A stretch of 64,000 nucleotides of DNA. Source: Micropterix aruncella. Lineage: Eukaryota; Arthropoda; Insecta; Lepidoptera; Micropterigidae. The position numbers and the translations under genes were made by a program. Location: positions 7,243,910-7,307,909 of the forward strand of contig OX155973.1 of NCBI GenBank assembly GCA_944548615.1, in the 5' to 3' direction. How positions within the stretch are numbered: position 1 is the stretch's first letter; every line of letters begins with the position of its first letter. Below, in pieces: positions 63,196 through 64,000 of this stretch. Under the pieces are notes generated by a model. The model was not told the DNA's origin and searched no databases. It was given only the letters and a program-made list of their open reading frames with translations.

Positions 63196-63559
63196 CTGGG
63201 AAAGTCTTGAATAAGGACAATAAAACAAATCAATAATACAGCAAAACATTTTAGTATTATATTGGATTTGCAAATTTGGTATAAAAGTTATGACAGGCGT
63301 CTTCCTTTCCACCCTCATACTGATTTGGATCCAACCTTTATTGAATATATGAGGAATCACCCAATTCTGGGAGACCATATGAGTTAGCTGAGGAACAGTT
63401 AGGTATGGCCTTCTCCCACCTACTTTCGATAATAGATATGCATCCGAAGAAGAGGATTGAGGGTGACAGGCATTGTCGAAAGCCGTATCTCCCATTCGCG
63501 TTCACGCAGTGCGTTGAGCAGGTTGCGCTGCTGTGAAGGTGGTGCGTCAAATTTCAAGT

Positions 63560-63730
63560 CTATATTTCAAAATTGAAATATGACTAATTTGCCGCCTGGT
63601 GGACCGATTTCAACCACAACCTACACAGACATCTAATATCTCTCCTCTCCTCTACATCTAATATCAACCTACACAGACATCTAACATCCTCTCTCTAATA
63701 AGGAAGGTTTTCCATCAATCGAGGATCTGT
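63560..63730. repeat. RTE 3' end piece and short tandem repeat
   Basis: GCCTGGTGGACCGATTTCAA relates to 54585-54610. Then AACCTACACAGACATCTAAT repeats two to three times (63618, 63668) with CTCTCCTCT inserts. Confidence 0.7.
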
Positions 63731-63732
63731 CA

Positions 63733-64000
63733 AGAGAGGTTTTTACAAAGATCTACAAGGCATATGTGAGACCTATTCTTGAGTATGGCTATCAGTTCTG
63801 GAACCCCTACTTATGCAAAGATGTAGATGTCCTGAAAAAGGTGCAGCGAAGGGCGACCAAAATACCAGTGGGCCTGAAGAATAGGAATTATGAAGATTGC
63901 TTGGAATTACTTGTAATTATTACTTTCAAACAAAGAAGACAAAGACGGGAGATGATTGAGACATATTAAAAAATTCTATCACATTATTACGATGTACCTG
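63733..64000 (+). mobile_element. L2/CR1-type LINE C-terminal fragment, runs off window
   Basis: Reads [39 protein letters not shown] and ITFKQRRQRREMIETY. Clear L2-type RT tail; stop at 63967, continuing sequence outside. Confidence 0.85.

Noticed and set aside
60625..62156. Host RNase H-like gene
   Set aside because: RT thumb upstream, CCHC downstream, (CTA)n tail and insertion within Tc1 show it is a LINE.

Overview
The window is a stretch of insect-like (arthropod) nuclear genome: AT-rich, intron-dominated and packed with eukaryotic transposons (piggyBac-like TTAA elements, hAT, Tc1/mariner, pogo, Helitrons, several non-LTR retrotransposon lineages, one solo LTR). Species cannot be named from sequence alone. 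The only host gene I can support is on the minus strand and runs the whole length of the window: 22 short exons (69-262 nt) encode 1153 in-frame codons from the middle of HERC2, the giant HECT-type E3 ubiquitin ligase. Both the N-terminal part (first RCC1-like domain, cytochrome b5 domain) and the C-terminal part (ZZ, DOC, RLD2/RLD3, HECT) must lie outside, to the right and left respectively. Splice phases join without a break from exon 1 (62977-63195) to exon 22 (1272-1340); the diagnostic blocks are the MIB/HERC2 domain (exons 7-8), a UBA-like helix pair (exons 19-20) and the start of the CPH domain (exons 21-22). Coding sequence is only 3459 of 64000 bases (5.4%). Layout, left to right. 1-5.4 kb: (AT)n microsatellite, exon 22, a 36-bp minisatellite split by a 5'-truncated LINE with a 15-bp target duplication, exon 21, a TTAA element and a fold-back element. 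5.4-17.6 kb: exons 20-15 separated by LINE pieces, a hAT MITE, two Helitrons and a cluster of TTAA elements. 17.6-26.8 kb: a mariner split by a LINE, long TTAA elements, a LINE copy carrying a nested solo LTR, exons 14-12, and a 650-bp unclassified repeat next to exons 12 and 13. 27-39 kb: two hAT copies, one of which (34346-38582) holds a three-layer nest (hAT, then TTAA element, then a retrotransposon with an 854-codon RT plus restriction-like-endonuclease ORF); exons 11 and 10. 39-51 kb: BED-type hAT, exons 9-5, a 1.4-kb TTAA element, a chimeric retrocopy and a decayed Tc1. 51-64 kb: exons 4-1, nested hATs, a 2.35-kb TIR element, and a LINE with a complete RNase H domain. The most interesting signal is a superfamily of at least seven TTAA-flanked families (13 copies) that share CCC...GGG ends and, in most, an internal core, but each carry a different perfect or near-perfect palindrome centred about 27-28 bp from one TTAA; four families repeat that palindrome exactly 43 bp further in. 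The palindrome sequence changes from family to family while its position and the 43-bp pitch do not, which looks like transposase-binding sites evolving in step with lineage-specific transposases.
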